NCBI GenBank assembly: GCA_022606135.1
Contig: JABYQN010000001.1
Coordinates: 248,001 to 312,000, forward strand
Direction of reading: 5' to 3'
DNA: 64,000 nt
Origin: Fomes fomentarius
Taxonomy: Eukaryota; Basidiomycota; Agaricomycetes; Polyporales; Polyporaceae
Shown: positions 26,426 to 39,011 of the stretch, piece by piece
Layout of the letters: each line of letters starts with the position of its first letter
Numbering within the stretch: position 1 is the stretch's first letter
Notes under the pieces: model-generated
Seen by the model: only the letters and a program-made list of their open reading frames with translations
Database searches by the model: none
What the model was told of the DNA's origin: nothing
Program-made: the position numbers and the translations under genes

Positions 26426-28776
26426 TGTCGCAATCTATCATTTTGCTCACCATCCACTTACCGTAGTGGTAAAACGGCGTAGGCCAATCATCTAGATGAG
26501 AAGAAGACATGACAGACTGACTCCATTGCATGCTTTGTCCGACCGGTGTGGTCTCACCGTTCTTTCTCCACACAACCAGCAAGCAGGCTTGTTGCTTCTT
26601 CAGCGACGATACAGCTGCCACCGGCACTCTAGGATCTGCGACGACACTGCAGTGCAGTTGCGGTATTTAAATTGATTGTCCCTGACGATGCGTCGGAGAG
26701 GATGGAATGGCGGCTAGCCGTCCGCCGATCTCGATCTCCTTGTACTTACAGTGTGCCGAATACTGAACGTACTGGACGTCAACGTTCAACAGATGTGCGC
26801 ACATGTGAGCGTATGGAATATATATACATACACTCATCTGAAGATCCGCGGCAGGGTGTGTTCGTAACTAATGGGTAAGTAGTGGACTGACGGTTCACGA
26901 TGACGATGAACCTACCTACCGTGTGGTGGACTCGGAGGAAGTACGTGAGTCGGCAAGTTCTGGGATCTACCGACTTGGAGGAGACACCTGAACTTGGAAG
27001 CCTGAGGCTGGGCCCGGGGGTCTGAGCACGCAGGTGGGGCGTTGGATGCGGTATACATAGTTAGGCTTATAGTGTGGCAAAGGTGAACATGAAAATCACA
27101 AACATGGCCTCGTCGGAGATCTAGAGGAAGGCGGGGAGGGATCATCGCTGATTCACTCGGGATGTCACTGCCAGTGGATAGTAAGTAAGTACTGAGTACT
27201 GAGTAACAACAGGATCAAGAGCGAGACAGTAAGGACCCGAGCCTCGAGGGCCGAGGCAAGCATGCGCACAGACTACAGTGATGGTGACGGTGACGTAGTG
27301 ACGTCATCGATATCGGCGATATGTTATACGCTGGTGCCATGCGGACCTTGCCAGCGCTAGCATGTGCGGCCACAGTGCGGGTGTGAGCACGAAACTTCGG
27401 TGCCACTCACATAACACTGCACAGCGCAAGTATGTACACGTACGTCCATGTATGCATGACTTGAGTCTTGAGGATCCAGTCGGCGGTGTCGTGTCCGTCC
27501 GTTTACGTCTTAGTTCAGGGGGCTCGCGCTTCGACGCTGCGGCCGTTCGGTCCGGGGATGGCATTTGCTAGGCCTATACGCTGAGTCGCTGACCCGGCAA
27601 TGGACGATAGAAGGGGTAAAGTAGGAAGGAAGGAATGGTACATTGGTACGTGTTCCTGGCCATGGACCTGAGATCCGAACCCGAATCTGGACACTTGGTA
27701 AGACTTGGGTAAGTCGGAGCCTGCGAATGCGAGAGCATATGCATGGTCCGACCCTTACAGTGACACAGCTGCAGCGAGTAAGCTCCGCACGACGCCTCGG
27801 CTCGACGGAACTCAATTCGACTCGTGTCGGACCGCGAGTGGCACGGAGCATGTGCACGCGCACGCGCACGTCGCACGAGAGGGGAAATGTAGAGAGACCA
27901 ATTGGCAATGAATAGCGGTGGGTTACAACTACTGATACTGGTGAACACCGGTGAGATGCGTGGTGGTACATTGATTTTGCCAGGGAGAGGAAATGAAGAC
28001 GAGGAACAGGACGAGGACGAGGAACAGGAGAGACGAGAAGGGAACTCGGGGATAAATACTAGCCGGCAGTGTGTAGCGTATATGCAGCCAAACCAGAGAG
28101 ATACTCAGATAGACAGGAAGATAGAGAGAAAGAGAGACGAGAACTAGAGAGACGAGAACTAGAGAGACGAGAGGGCAGACACTGAGACAGGGGCGTTGCA
28201 GTCGTGAGCAGTGAGTGGAGAAGAAAAGGAGGAAATGGATGGTGATTCTACAGTTGTGTGGTATTCGACATTCGTGACGATTGAGAGAAGAAAAGGACCG
28301 CAGGGAATTAATGATATGGAGATGAAGCAGGCGAGGAGTGTGTGCGTGGGATGCGATTACGGTAAGAACGAGAGGCGGGGGTGTGAGACAATCGGAAATG
28401 CAAGGGGGGGGGAGCGGGGAGCAGTGTGAGATGCAATGCGTGATATAGCAAGGGACGATACATGGATGTAGATGCGGGAGGTGAGGGGAGATGGGGGTGG
28501 GGAATGTACATGTGCAAGGAAGAGATGGCTGGAGTTGGGGATGGGGAGATGAAACATGAAGATAACGAGCGTGTCGTGTCGTGTCGTATCGTCAAAGCCC
28601 AAAGCAAAGCAGCGAGAACAACGTCAACATCAACCAAGACTGACCGGGGTGCACATGTCCATCTCCGCATGCCTCATCACCGCACCGACGCCGTCCCCCC
28701 CAGTCTCAGTCTCCTCTATGCACACGGTCCCCCGCCCAACGTTCCAACCGTTTTCGCTTGTCCCAGCTAGAGTGCT
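26426..28776. other. Non-coding region with purine-rich and short-repeat tracts
   Basis: About 2.35 kb without a supported gene. The plus strand turns strongly purine-rich from about 27,980 to 28,560. This part includes GAGGAACAG/GACGAG repeats (27,995-28,040), a 15-base tandem unit agagacgagaactag (about 28,133-28,174) and G-runs (28,376-28,420). A gtgtc pentamer run lies at 28,571-28,593. Much of it is probably the downstream flank of the gene ending at 28777. Confidence 0.5.
28133..28174 (+). repeat. 15-base purine tandem repeat
   Basis: The unit agagacgagaactag is repeated between two and three times without a break. It lies inside a longer purine-rich tract that also carries gaggaacag and gagagacgagaag variants. 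Confidence 0.7.
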
Positions 28777-29601
28777 TCATGCCGCGGCGGCGACGAGCTG
28801 CGACAGCCCGCTCTTGACGTACGTCTGGCCTTCACCTGCAAGTCGGCGGCGGAGGTAGACACCAAGAGGCCGTCCGCTCCCCCGACTGAGCAACACGCTC
28901 GCAACAAGCCGTCCGCGCATGTCCCTTGCGCTGGGACAGCTCGGTGCGCCCAATCCCGGCGGGGTCGTGACTCCGGAGCCCGACGAGCCCGCTCCAGACA
29001 CGGACATGGTATACGACGGGACGGACACGCGGGACCGCGGCGCGCGCACCATGGGCGGTGGGGGCGGCGGGAGCGGGGTCAGCTCGTCCTCGAGGACGGG
29101 ATGGGAGGAGAATGAGGACGAGGACGAGGATGAGGAGAGGGCGGGGTCCGCGAACGGGTCGTCGATTTCCGGAATCGCAATCGTTCTCGGGAGGGCGGGC
29201 GAGTGGGCTATGGACGAGGCGAGTGCCGAGGCGGTGCGTTCTGCGGGGGCGGGCGGGGGAGGGGGCGCTCTCCGAGTTGGGGCGGGGGAACCGTAGGAGA
29301 TGGTGGTCCGACGAGAGCGGCTGCCCGAAGGTGATGAGCCCGCTCCGAATCCGAGCCCGAGTCCGCCTCCGAGGCCGAGCCCGGTGCTTGACCTGGCGGA
29401 GAGCGAGGCGGGGGTTGTGCGTGCGAGGACGGGGGAGGAATCGAACTCGTAGCCTGAGCTTGCACGCCGGGGAGCGCAGACGTTTGGTATGCGGTTCCAT
29501 GATGCCTGTGCGGAGGACATGTGCGAGGCATGGCCGTAGCGGCTGGACGAACCGTGACCGAATGCGCTGTGCATGCGGTGGGAGGGAGCTGCAGCGGCCA
29601 T
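28777..29601 (-). CDS. Ser/Pro/Gly-rich protein, unknown function
   Basis: A single open frame of 274 codons starts at an ATG (MAAAAPSHRMHSAFGHG). It carries low-complexity segments (a Gly/Leu run LGLGGGLGLGFGAG, proline runs, and nine serines near residue 155). A more ordered C-terminus, about residues 228-270, contains MRGRLVASVLLSRGSGRPLG and then LAGEGQTYVKSGLSQLVAA. I do not recognise the family. High GC lengthens open frames by chance, so the shape of the C-terminus is the main support. A TATATAA element on the minus strand near 29,806-29,812 could be its core promoter. Confidence 0.55.
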   Translation of the reverse strand: MAAAAPSHRMHSAFGHGSSSRYGHASHMSSAQASWNRIPNVCAPRRASSGYEFDSSPVLARTTPASLSARSSTGLGLGGGLGLGFGAGSSPSGSRSRRTTISYGSPAPTRRAPPPPPAPAERTASALASSIAHSPALPRTIAIPEIDDPFADPALSSSSSSSSFSSHPVLEDELTPLPPPPPPMVRAPRSRVSVPSYTMSVSGAGSSGSGVTTPPGLGAPSCPSARDMRGRLVASVLLSRGSGRPLGVYLRRRLAGEGQTYVKSGLSQLVAAAA

Positions 29602-32600
29602 CGCTGGGCAGTCTCAGTTGGGCAGCGACAGAGGCAGGACGAGGGAGATGTGGGGTGAAAAAAGCGGAGGTAGTGGGGAGAGCGGAGGAAGTAGTGGAGG
29701 GTGTGGGATAGATAGTATAAGGATTAGTAAGGCGTACTGGTGAGAGCTGGACGACGAGGACAGCGAGGAGAGCGACGAGTGGACTCGGCGGAGATCAAGA
29801 GAGGTGTTATATATTCGAGAGAGGGAGGGAGAGACAATAAGTCGGCGGCCCTGTCACTTCCGTCCCCATCACGCCCGCTTTGACATGAGCCTAGGGAGGC
29901 AGTGCCTCGGCTCTCTCTCCCGGCCGTCCCAGGCGCTTCCCGCCCCCGCAACGGCGACGACGACGACAACCGCGAGCGCAGTGTGTCCTCGCCTCCTCTT
30001 CCTGGAACAACGTACTCTCCTCCATATCCGTCGTACAAAAGCAACATCCCCAGCGCAAGCCCTTTGTTGCGCGCGCTTGGGGGCATGCTTCTCGCGCCCG
30101 GTTCGCCTTGTACGGCGCGTGCAGATCTCGAGTCGCCCATTCCGTTACGGTCGGTGCATGTCTGCGCCCTTCCCAGGTCCGAGTCCACGCGCACCGTCCA
30201 CTTCTCCGACCTGCCCCTGCTCTGCCTTGACTATCGTCTACCCCAATGGCAACGCCGGCTGTGTACCAAACGTTGGATTTCTTTGTACTGCTCTCGCATT
30301 TCGTCCATCTCGACATTCTATTAGGAATTACGGTGTCTACATCTGGCTACTCGCGTCCGTCTCAACATTCTTCGCTGGACACATGTAGTATACACTGGAC
30401 AGGATCATCATCGCCGCCCTCGCAGCATCAAGTTCAAGTCAAGTCAAAACTCAGTTGGAGCGGCACGGCGGCACAACGGCCCCAGTGGCTCGAATGCATC
30501 ACCTACCACTAACACCGAGCACTGATCAGCCATTCAAGCGCAAACTCTCAGCACCCAGCACTCTTTCCCGTCCACCCGCAGATAGTGCTCTCCCCGCCAG
30601 TGGCACCGTGTCACATCCCTATACAAATCTCTACACAGCATTCGAGGGTTTCGAGTCGCAGTGGCCCATCCCATCTGCGCATCCGCCTTCCAGGTTGATG
30701 TCCCGCCAGTCGAAGAACGCAAGCCGAACGGATCTCCGGCCCTGTGCCCCTCCCCATCCGCACTCTCGCGCAGTCGCCAGTCGCGCGACTCTCCTCCGTT
30801 CTGTCCGTACAATCCGTTCTGGGACCCACGCTCGACTGGATCGGCAAGGCGCAAGGGAATCCGAGGGAGGAAAGAGCGGTCAGCTGGTCGCGGGCGTCCG
30901 AGTCCTGTAGGCCTGAGGCCGTGCGGCGTGAGTACTTACCCTCGTCTGGACTGGTGGCTGCATGACTGGTGACTAGGAGCGTCGTGCGCATCTCCGGACC
31001 CTCCCCATCTGCCATGTTCCTCTTGTCATTCTGGACCCTGGTTCTATACTAGTCTGCCACTACGTACCCAGTGGCAGTACCGTACCCAAATACATCGGAT
31101 CCGGGTTCCCTCCCTCCTTCTCTTCCTTTCCGTTCTACCAGCCAGAGCACCGGCTCCTCAATCTATGTAGCCCAGCCCGCCGGCAAGATATGGGGTCCTC
31201 ATCCTCAACATGTACACGATCTTCCACGATCTTCCTCGATGCGCTTCGCCGTGCCTCTCTGCTCTCTGGACCTGCCGTCATCCGTGGACCGGACGCGTAC
31301 CGCCAGCTATCAAGCTTTCGCGCGTTCCCCAGCCCCACGTCTCTCCGTGATCTCAGAACACAAGATACGATGGGGTATCAATAGCGATCGGCGAAACCGC
31401 CGTACCTCAAGGCTCACCGCGATCTCAGCACTCAGTCGCTTGTTGCAATCTCTCTCGCGCGCTCGCTTTCGCAAACTCTGCAGGCCTCGGACGTTTGAAT
31501 CGCGGTTTCCGCTCGTGCTCCGCCGCCGCGGCGATCTGGCGGTGAGAATCGGCCCCATCGAACGACCCGCGTCGACCGCCCGCGGGTCCGCTTGCTGCTG
31601 GTTGCTGGTTGCTGGAGATCTCCAGTTTTTGGTTATTGCGCTGCGCGTGCGCGGTCTTTTGAACTTCTCTTCTCTTCTCTGTCCGAGGCTTTCTATCGCC
31701 GCGCGCCATCCTTGTACTCGTATTTGTTTTCGTCGCAATGTGTTTTATGTCATGGGCATCCTGTTGTTTTTTGTCCATTCCGTTCAGTCTCACGAGGGCG
31801 TTCTTGCACGCACGCAACGGGAGGCAGCGCATTGTGCATGTCTTGCGGGGAGCCATGGCCACATTACACCACCGCGCCCTGACTAGTGCCTGGTGACTGG
31901 TTGAAGGGATGTACCAGAGTCCATGTGTTCGCTACTTACCGTATCTATATTTCCTCAGGGCCTCGATCTGCCTCGTGCTACTCACGGTGACGTAGCGTTG
32001 ATAGAGTACTTACCACACCCTTTACTATACCGACTTGCTTCCATCCGCGTCAACCCACCTGCACAGCCTCGCGCGCCGCGCGTGGCGGCGCCGCTGCTCT
32101 CAGACTCTCGAGTCTCGAGAACGTCATGCGATATCCACAGAGGACCCGCCTTCGGATTCCGTTCCACTACTATGATGCTCTTCCATCGCTCGCCGCTCAA
32201 CGTGAACTTTCGATGATTGAATTTGTTGTGGGATGGCCAGGCCACCTCCGAGGAGTCGGCGAAGACACAGCCTCTGCTGCCGCTGGACGATTGCACGCAG
32301 GGACGAGGGTTCTAGGGTTCGCTCAGGTTGGGTGGGTTGCATGCACGTATACGCATACGCATACTCATATGATGCAGATGAAGCTTGTTGATATTCTGAA
32401 GGCACGTCCCTAGTTCTACGGTTGTCTCGCGCGCATAGTCCTGGTATTGGCATCCATTATGAACAAGTTAAGTATCTTCATCTTTACTATTCGCCTCCTT
32501 TTCTTCGTTAGCAGCCCTCCTTCGCTGTCAGCGTAATCTCGTACTCACGGCGGGCAGCACCACGGTCGAGTGGCAGTGGCTACCAGAAATCCATCCCAGG

Positions 32601-34288
32601 CCCTTTACCACACTCATAGCGCCTTGGACTCGAGTCCTTGGGGCAGCTGAACTTTGAGTTTATAGCACACAATCGGACGCAGGTGAGCGCTGCACTAATA
32701 TATCATAACTTTGCCACCTCGTGGCCGAAAAGGGCGCTATAAGTGCCCCTCCCAAGTTACAGCCTTACAGGTACATGGCTCGAGTGGTAACCGTGACATG
32801 ACACTAGTAGCAGTTGTTTCGATATTTGAGGTTTGACGCTCGCAGTGACCCGCGCGGCTCGCGGACGTACCTGTACATCACCTTCGGGTCATCATCGAAA
32901 CCCTTCTACCTTCCAGGGAAGCCTGCGGGAGACTGACAAGCCTTCTTCCGTATGAGGGTTCCATGGACAGATACAGCAGGTTTCCGAACACTGCGTTCTC
33001 CAACAATTATATACCCGCCATCGAGCTCTATCTCACTGCTCAGGCACTTCACTAATCAGGCCAAGTGAGTATATGCGTTGCTTCACCTCTAGCGAAAGCC
33101 TGAGTATGTAGCTGATAGCCTAGAGAGTCACCGTCACGCTGCGCCGCATACCGTGCATACTGCCAGGGGGTTACCGTAACGGCGCTCTCCCACCGGTCGT
33201 GAACACTCTTTGTCCCCCTTCCCCCCCGAACTTCTTTCAGGCGCGTATGGCATTGTGCTCGCTCCCGATCCCCACTTGAAGATCGCAGCACGCTCTTGTG
33301 TGGTACTTGACTTGTTCTTTGTCCCTGTATACGTTCCTCCAGTGACGGTATGTGGTTCGCATGTACCAAGCTAGTCATGTACGTTGTGAGATTCGGATCC
33401 GTTGTGAGGCTCGAGCTCAGACTCAGGGCCACCTGTTCGTGTGGTCGCTACCACCGTCGTATACGTAACTGTCCTTGATTCGATGTTGGCCGGCGCGCTG
33501 AAGCGCTGACCGCCCATGCCCATGCTACATAGGCAGGTAGTAGGTAATCAGGTTGCCGTTGCTTGACAAACGGCGCCGGCGCCGGCGCCGGTGTCAAGGT
33601 CCATGTTCGCACGTCCAGCCTTCAAGTTGTCTCTAGTATGATGGCACAACTTGTTGCACACACCGACGTTATTCCTACTATAGGTACTTTGGCGTCCCTT
33701 GGGAAGCTCTCAACCCGCCCTCCGCCGATGATCATCAAATTTGGTAGAATGATGCATACTGCGTAGTATGAAGAGACTTGTATAAGGTTAAGTATCGAGG
33801 ATTCAGATTCCGCAGAATGGTCACGTCCAGGTCACAACGCGAATATAAACTCCGACGTCTCCGAGGCATCACTGCTGTCACGGAGATTGGTCGGAGATTG
33901 AGGATTTACGGGCGCTATGGCACCAAAGTCACGCTCGAAGTGAGATCTAGAGTTAGTCCCCCTTGTTCAACACTCTTGCATCCTTACTGCTTCACTAAAC
34001 ACCTGCCCCACAGTTTGTCATGTCATAGAGCACTGGGTAACGCCAGTGGCGCGCTGCGTGTCGCCTGAGCTCTTCGTACACCGTTCGGTACAAGCGTAGT
34101 GCGGCGCCCGTGAACTGAGCCTGAGTGCCGGAGTGTGTACTTTTATGTAGGTATATAAATACATCTGTGCATATGGTGTCAATTCATGAGTCCATGTCAT
34201 CAATATCAAGTCCATCCAACCTCTGGCAATAAGTAGTAGTACTTAAGAGTATGTCCAAGGTCCACGTCGTGTCTCCGATCTCCTCGTA
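29602..34288. other. Long GC-rich non-coding stretch
   Basis: About 4.7 kb with many overlapping open frames on both strands (the longest spans about 31,071-31,886) that begin without ATG, are Arg/Ser/Pro-rich and show no domain. I support no gene here. It contains a near-palindrome at 33,562-33,598. The left end should hold the promoter of the gene starting at 29601. Confidence 0.5.
33562..33598. repeat. GC-rich near-palindrome
   Basis: Arms cttgaca (33562-33568) and tgtcaag (33592-33598) flank about three and a half turns of the self-complementary unit ggcgcc. On either strand the whole 37 bases can fold into a nearly unbroken hairpin. Confidence 0.8.
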
Positions 34289-36758
34289 TCATAGAGCCTG
34301 CACCCTCAGCACCAGCTCCGGCTTCGTGCTCTCCTCGCCCATCGTGGGGTAGGAGACCGCGGAGTTATTCCACGCGACCGGCTTGTCGGTCAGTTCGAAC
34401 TTGAACGCGGTCAGGAGCACCGCGAGTACGACCTCTGTGTACGCAGAGAGAGATGTGTCAGAAAGAGCACAGCAAGGAGGAATGGAAGGTTGCAGGGGCA
34501 GGTGACATGGCGCGGACGGCCGGTACTCACTCATCTCGAGCTGCGAGAACTTGAAACCACTGCGATAGTGCGCGCGAGGAGGAGTTAGCAGCGATCCCGA
34601 GTCGAACGAGGCAAGGTGGGGGTGGCTTACATGCACGAGCGGCCTCCGCCAGAGAACGACATCCTGCACGACAAGTCAAGAAGGGGAAGAGATGATTCGT
34701 CCCCGGTCAGACAACGAACGATAACCACCATCGACCTCGTCATGATGGTGCACTTACAGCTGCGAGTAAACTCCTGGGATGCGCGCCTCCTCCAGCTCTG
34801 TGGGAAGGGGACCGAGCCATCGCTCAGGCAGCCACTCCTTCGAGTCGTCTCCCCATAGGGCCTTGTTGGTGTTGCTGGCCTGGAGATGGAGAAGGACCAG
34901 GGTGCCTCGTGTAACCGGGACCTCGTTCATCATCGAGCCGTCGCGTCCCCGCACGGGAGTGTGCAGAGGCAGGGTGATGTCTCGCGCAGCGCTACGAGTA
35001 GTATGAGAGTGCATCCGGGTGAAGAAAGATCTATGGATGAGACGGGAGACGAGATACGGGATCGAGGACGTACCGACGGCCAATGATTATGACAGGCGCA
35101 TATAGTCGCAAAGTCTCGCGGCAGACGGCGTCGAGGTAGGGAAGCTTGATGAGGTCGTCGTAGTCGATGTTCAGACCGCTGTCGGCGTCCGAGCTTCCTC
35201 TCGCTTCGATGATCTCTGCGCGAAGCTTCTCTTGCGCCTCGGGATGCTGAGCGAGGGTGTACAGGGTGCGGGAGAGGGCGTTCGAAGTGGTGTCCATGCC
35301 TGCGAGGATGAAGATGCTGTCGTCGACTCTTGAGTGAGAACTACCGCGAGTGCGACAAGGACATGGAAGAGCATATAGGCGACTTACGACATCTGTGCGA
35401 CAAGCTCCGGGTCTGTGAGTTTCTCCTTGGCGGACGCCGCGGTATTCGCCTTGACTATACGGTGAGAGGTAAGATATGTCGCACACACAGAAAGAAACAG
35501 TTACGTACGGAGAATGCTCATGATATCCTTCCCCTCTCCCACCCGCCGGACCAGATCTTCGTCTCCCGCAGTCAAAGCAGCCTTCTTCTCCTCGACGATC
35601 TCCTCCGAGCGCCGATCCATCGTGTTCGCGATCTCGGTGAGCCGCCGGAGGTTGGCAATCGGAGACACCCCGAATATCGCCCGGATATAGCGCTCGGGCA
35701 GGATGTACGACATCGTAGGGATAACGTTTCTGAGGAGCGGAAGCCGGCCCAGCATAGGGCTTCACACGTAGTAACACGAGCACGAGCACAAGCACAAGCA
35801 CAAGCACAAGGAGTGGTGTCAGTGTCGGTGTCAGTGTCGGTGTCGCGCGTGATGAGCGGGAGAAATGGGGACGTACAAGAACAACTTGAGTGATTCGCCG
35901 TAAGCGTCGGATGACTCCCCGGCGAAGTCGTCGAACGAGTATCCAAGCCCGGCTTGTCCGAGCATCTCAAGAGTGGTGCGCGACATCCATCCGTTCACGT
36001 CCACCTCGTGCGCGTCTTTGCCCAGGTTCCGCCCCATCGCGCCCCGCAGCTGGTGCGTTAACAAAATAACTATGATAAGCGGGAAGGACGCCAAACAGTG
36101 CATAAGGATGGACGGACCTTGTGCGCGAGCTCGTAGAAGATGTGGGTCATATTGCGTAGGTGGGCAGCGGAGAAGACGGGGTTGAGCATCTTGCGCTGCC
36201 GACGGTGCTGTGCGCCCTCCGTCGTAAGGAGTCCATCGCCTAGGAACAAATGGAAGTCGCTGATGTGTGCAAAAAGCGTTCAGCTTGATGGAGACGCGTC
36301 CACGCATTTGGTTGGTGCACGTACTCAGAGGGAGCTAGACTCTTCCGCCAGTGCTCGACGTCCTTGACGAGGATGCTATGCATGGCCTTAGGGTCGTAGG
36401 TCTGAAGTATCTTCTCCTGAATGAATGCGTCAGGGCGTTAGCAAATGCGGAGGAGAGGGATCACAACGAGAGACCAGACGCACCCCTGCAACACCAGTGA
36501 CCATATACGTCGGGCCATAGGTGTCATTGAGATATTCCCATTGCCTCCAGCCTTGTGGCTTGAAGAGCTCGGCCATGCTCCCTAAAACAAGAGAGTCGGC
36601 CGATGATCAAGATACGTGAGTAATGGGAACACACCAAACAAGACGGAATCAGGCGCAGGGCCTGGAAGGTTGTCGAGAGTACTTCGTACAAAGAAAGAAC
36701 GAAGTAGTCGCCATATATAATAAACGAGGGCAGTACCAAATATCACCGCTATCGCCAT
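34289..36758 (-). CDS. Cytochrome P450 monooxygenase
   Basis: Heme-thiolate monooxygenase of the fungal microsomal type; substrate unknown. The protein starts MAIAVIFGTALVYYIWRLL, a membrane anchor, then the proline hinge NLPGPAPDSVLFG. The helix-C region has EHWRKSLAPSE. The I helix reads AGMDTTSNALSRTL (about 35,300-35,255), giving the oxygen-activating (A/G)GxxT pattern. ExxR is ETLRLYAP (about 35,130) and the PERF-type motif is LPERWLG (about 34,815). The heme loop is FSGGGRSCM (about 34,655-34,630), interrupted by an intron and continued by GFKFSQLEM. Cys in SCM is the heme ligand. It has many short introns; one carries two hexamer repeat arrays at about 35,774-35,848. All key residues are present, so the gene looks functional. 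A start 57 bases upstream (36,815) is also possible. Confidence 0.9.
35774..35848 (+). repeat. Two adjacent hexanucleotide arrays in a P450 intron
   Basis: A run of cacgag/cacaag units is followed, after a short gap, by a run of gtgtcg/gtgtca units. Both lie between the exon ending ESLKLFL and the exon starting MLGRLPLLRNVI, inside an intron with good GT-AG ends. Confidence 0.75.
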
Positions 36759-37738
36759 CTCGAAGTGTGCTAGGAAAGAGGAAGGAACTAGAGAAGTGGA
36801 TGGGGATAGTGGCACGAAAGATCTCGTAGTATATATATATCAGTTCACAATTGACTTGCGCATCAAACACGGCTGCTGTCAGTGCTCGACTCCGAGTTGT
36901 GACCGTTCGGCTTGGAGGTATACGTATCATGATGGGCTCATTAGCACCGACTGATGTCAACTTAGTGAGAATCACACCGAGAGAGAGAGAGACTTGGGGA
37001 TTACACATACCTGCGTGCGTCGGAACCGGAAGCAATCCCTGCTGGATTTGAATAACACGACACCCGCAGCCGAGGGTACACTACGCCGCGCCGTGAGCGC
37101 GAGGCTGCGGGAGGAGCACCTCGGACTGCGCATGAGTTGTTGATCCAGGCTGGTGAGCGCGGGATTAGAGTGGGTCTGCATCGATCCTGCCCGGATGCTA
37201 TTGCGGCTCGCTGTTTGGGATGTATTACAAACTCGTAGAAGGGCGTTGCCAACTGCCAGCATCCGCAGCACTGCCACGCGTCTATCACGTGCGCAGCCTA
37301 TCTCCGATGTCGGGACCGGGCCGGGAGCGCTCTGCTCCAGAACAACCTTGCATTCAGGACTCAGAAGCTATAGCACCCACTAGGAGCCAGTCTCGTCCGC
37401 ATACTATCGGTCGCCTACGACGACAGAGCCCTAGTGGGCTGGCATTTCGCCATCTCGGACCAAAGCCTGTAAATGCTGCAGGACGTCTTCGACCGCGGTA
37501 GGCTGGCGTGGAACCTCTGGTTGTATCGGTACTTGGAGTTGGTGTTCTTCCTCCATACAGTATAAGCACTTGCGGAGGGCGAGACGTCCAGGGAGTATTG
37601 CGCGGCCTTTGGGTATGGCGCCGCTTACAACTGTCCGTTCGTCCTCTGAACTGACGGTTCTAGCCTCGTTGTGGGACACAGGATAGCTGCGATATCATGA
37701 TCAGTCTCATAAGATCCACCCACTTGAGGATATGTGAC

Positions 37739-37779
37739 GGAAGGAAGGAAGGAAGGAAGCAAGGAAGCAAGGAAGGAAA
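37739..37779 (+). repeat. GGAA-type microsatellite
   Basis: ggaaggaaggaaggaaggaa followed by imperfect gcaa/ggaa units. It lies between two coding-like minus-strand pieces. Confidence 0.85.
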
Positions 37780-39011
37780 GGGTGGAGCAGGCTTCCATCT
37801 GTACAAACACCGCCGGGTGATGGCGGGTTCACCGACATCACCACCCCTCCTCGAGTGAGACCAGGAGCGATTCGCGATCCGCATTTCCCATTCCGCAAAC
37901 TGAAACTGCTTGACGATTGACGCACCCGCAAACTTTCCTAGTGTTTCAAAGAACGGCGGCACGCAGCTCCAGGATGTGGAGGCGTGCACTGCGTTCGCCC
38001 GCTAGGAACCGGTGGGAGGTCCTGGTCCCGTCACGATCGTGCACGCGCCCACCGACGTTGTGCGGCATTAGGAAGTGAGGCTCATGATGACACCCACCGG
38101 ATGCCAGTGGTCTGTTCCGACGGAGACTTGAGTAGTCCACGAAATGCAGAGATTGGTCAGAAACTGGACAGATAGTCGGCGAGGGATGGTTCGTGAAAGG
38201 GGAGACGAACTATGAGGAGCGGAGTGAGGGGTCATCGCGGAGAATTGCCCTACCAGTGATGTTGATGAGTCTTGGAGCAGAGCGGGCAACGAGGTATTCT
38301 TGAATACGCCTTCGCACTCAGTTTGGTTCCTCGGACTCGGGAACGTAAGAGGTGGGGGTAGAGAGGCTTCAAGTCACTGCGAACGGTCACTGAAGATCGT
38401 TAGGCCGTCGTGGCTGGCTCGATTTTGAAGCTTGAGTGAGTTGTGGAGGCTATCGCGGGATAAAGTACCTCTCAGGACTTGGCCAACGGAGTCACCGCGG
38501 TCATGCTTGCATCAGCAACGCACCTTTGCTCCAGCGGCACCATCCGGTACCAGCTGGAGTGATCGCCTCCCAAGATGAGTATATTCCAAGCATCGCTGCA
38601 CCTCGAGTCATCCTGTCACGGTCCCGACCGCAACCCGCAAGCCTTCTCCTTCTGTTCAACGGCTCAACCTTCAACCTAGTTGAATGTCCGTGAGTCGAAG
38701 CAGCCCACCATTTCTTACTCCTGATTAATTCTCTTCACAGCCAGTATTAATCAGTACTACACAGGGCATTGGTTACGGCTTGAACATCATTGGACGCTGT
38801 CAAGTTCGAAGTAGTTCCTACGACACCCTCCCCGTCCCATGACCCAACGGGAAGGGTGAAGACTCACTGAGAAATTCGTTACGTGTCCGGATCGGAGCTT
38901 GGGTGTACACGACTGGGAAGAGCTCACCACCGACCATACTTACGTTGGGGCACTTGGGTACAATCGCGCCCGACTCGGAACCCTAAGGCTCCCCACTGTG
39001 GGCGGTCAAGA

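Noticed and set aside
26450..26490. tRNA-like D-arm text (gtagtggtaaaac) just after the tRNA-Glu
   Set aside because: No acceptor, anticodon or T arm can be built around it.
29804..30388. 194-codon plus-strand frame upstream of the Ser/Pro/Gly gene
   Set aside because: It lacks an ATG start and carries Thr/Arg/Pro low complexity, with competing frames on the other strand.
31071..31886. Open frame of about 270 codons on the plus strand
   Set aside because: It begins at GTG, not ATG, is rich in Arg/Ser/Pro as expected of random GC-rich DNA, overlaps equally long frames on the other strand, and has no domain or splice structure.
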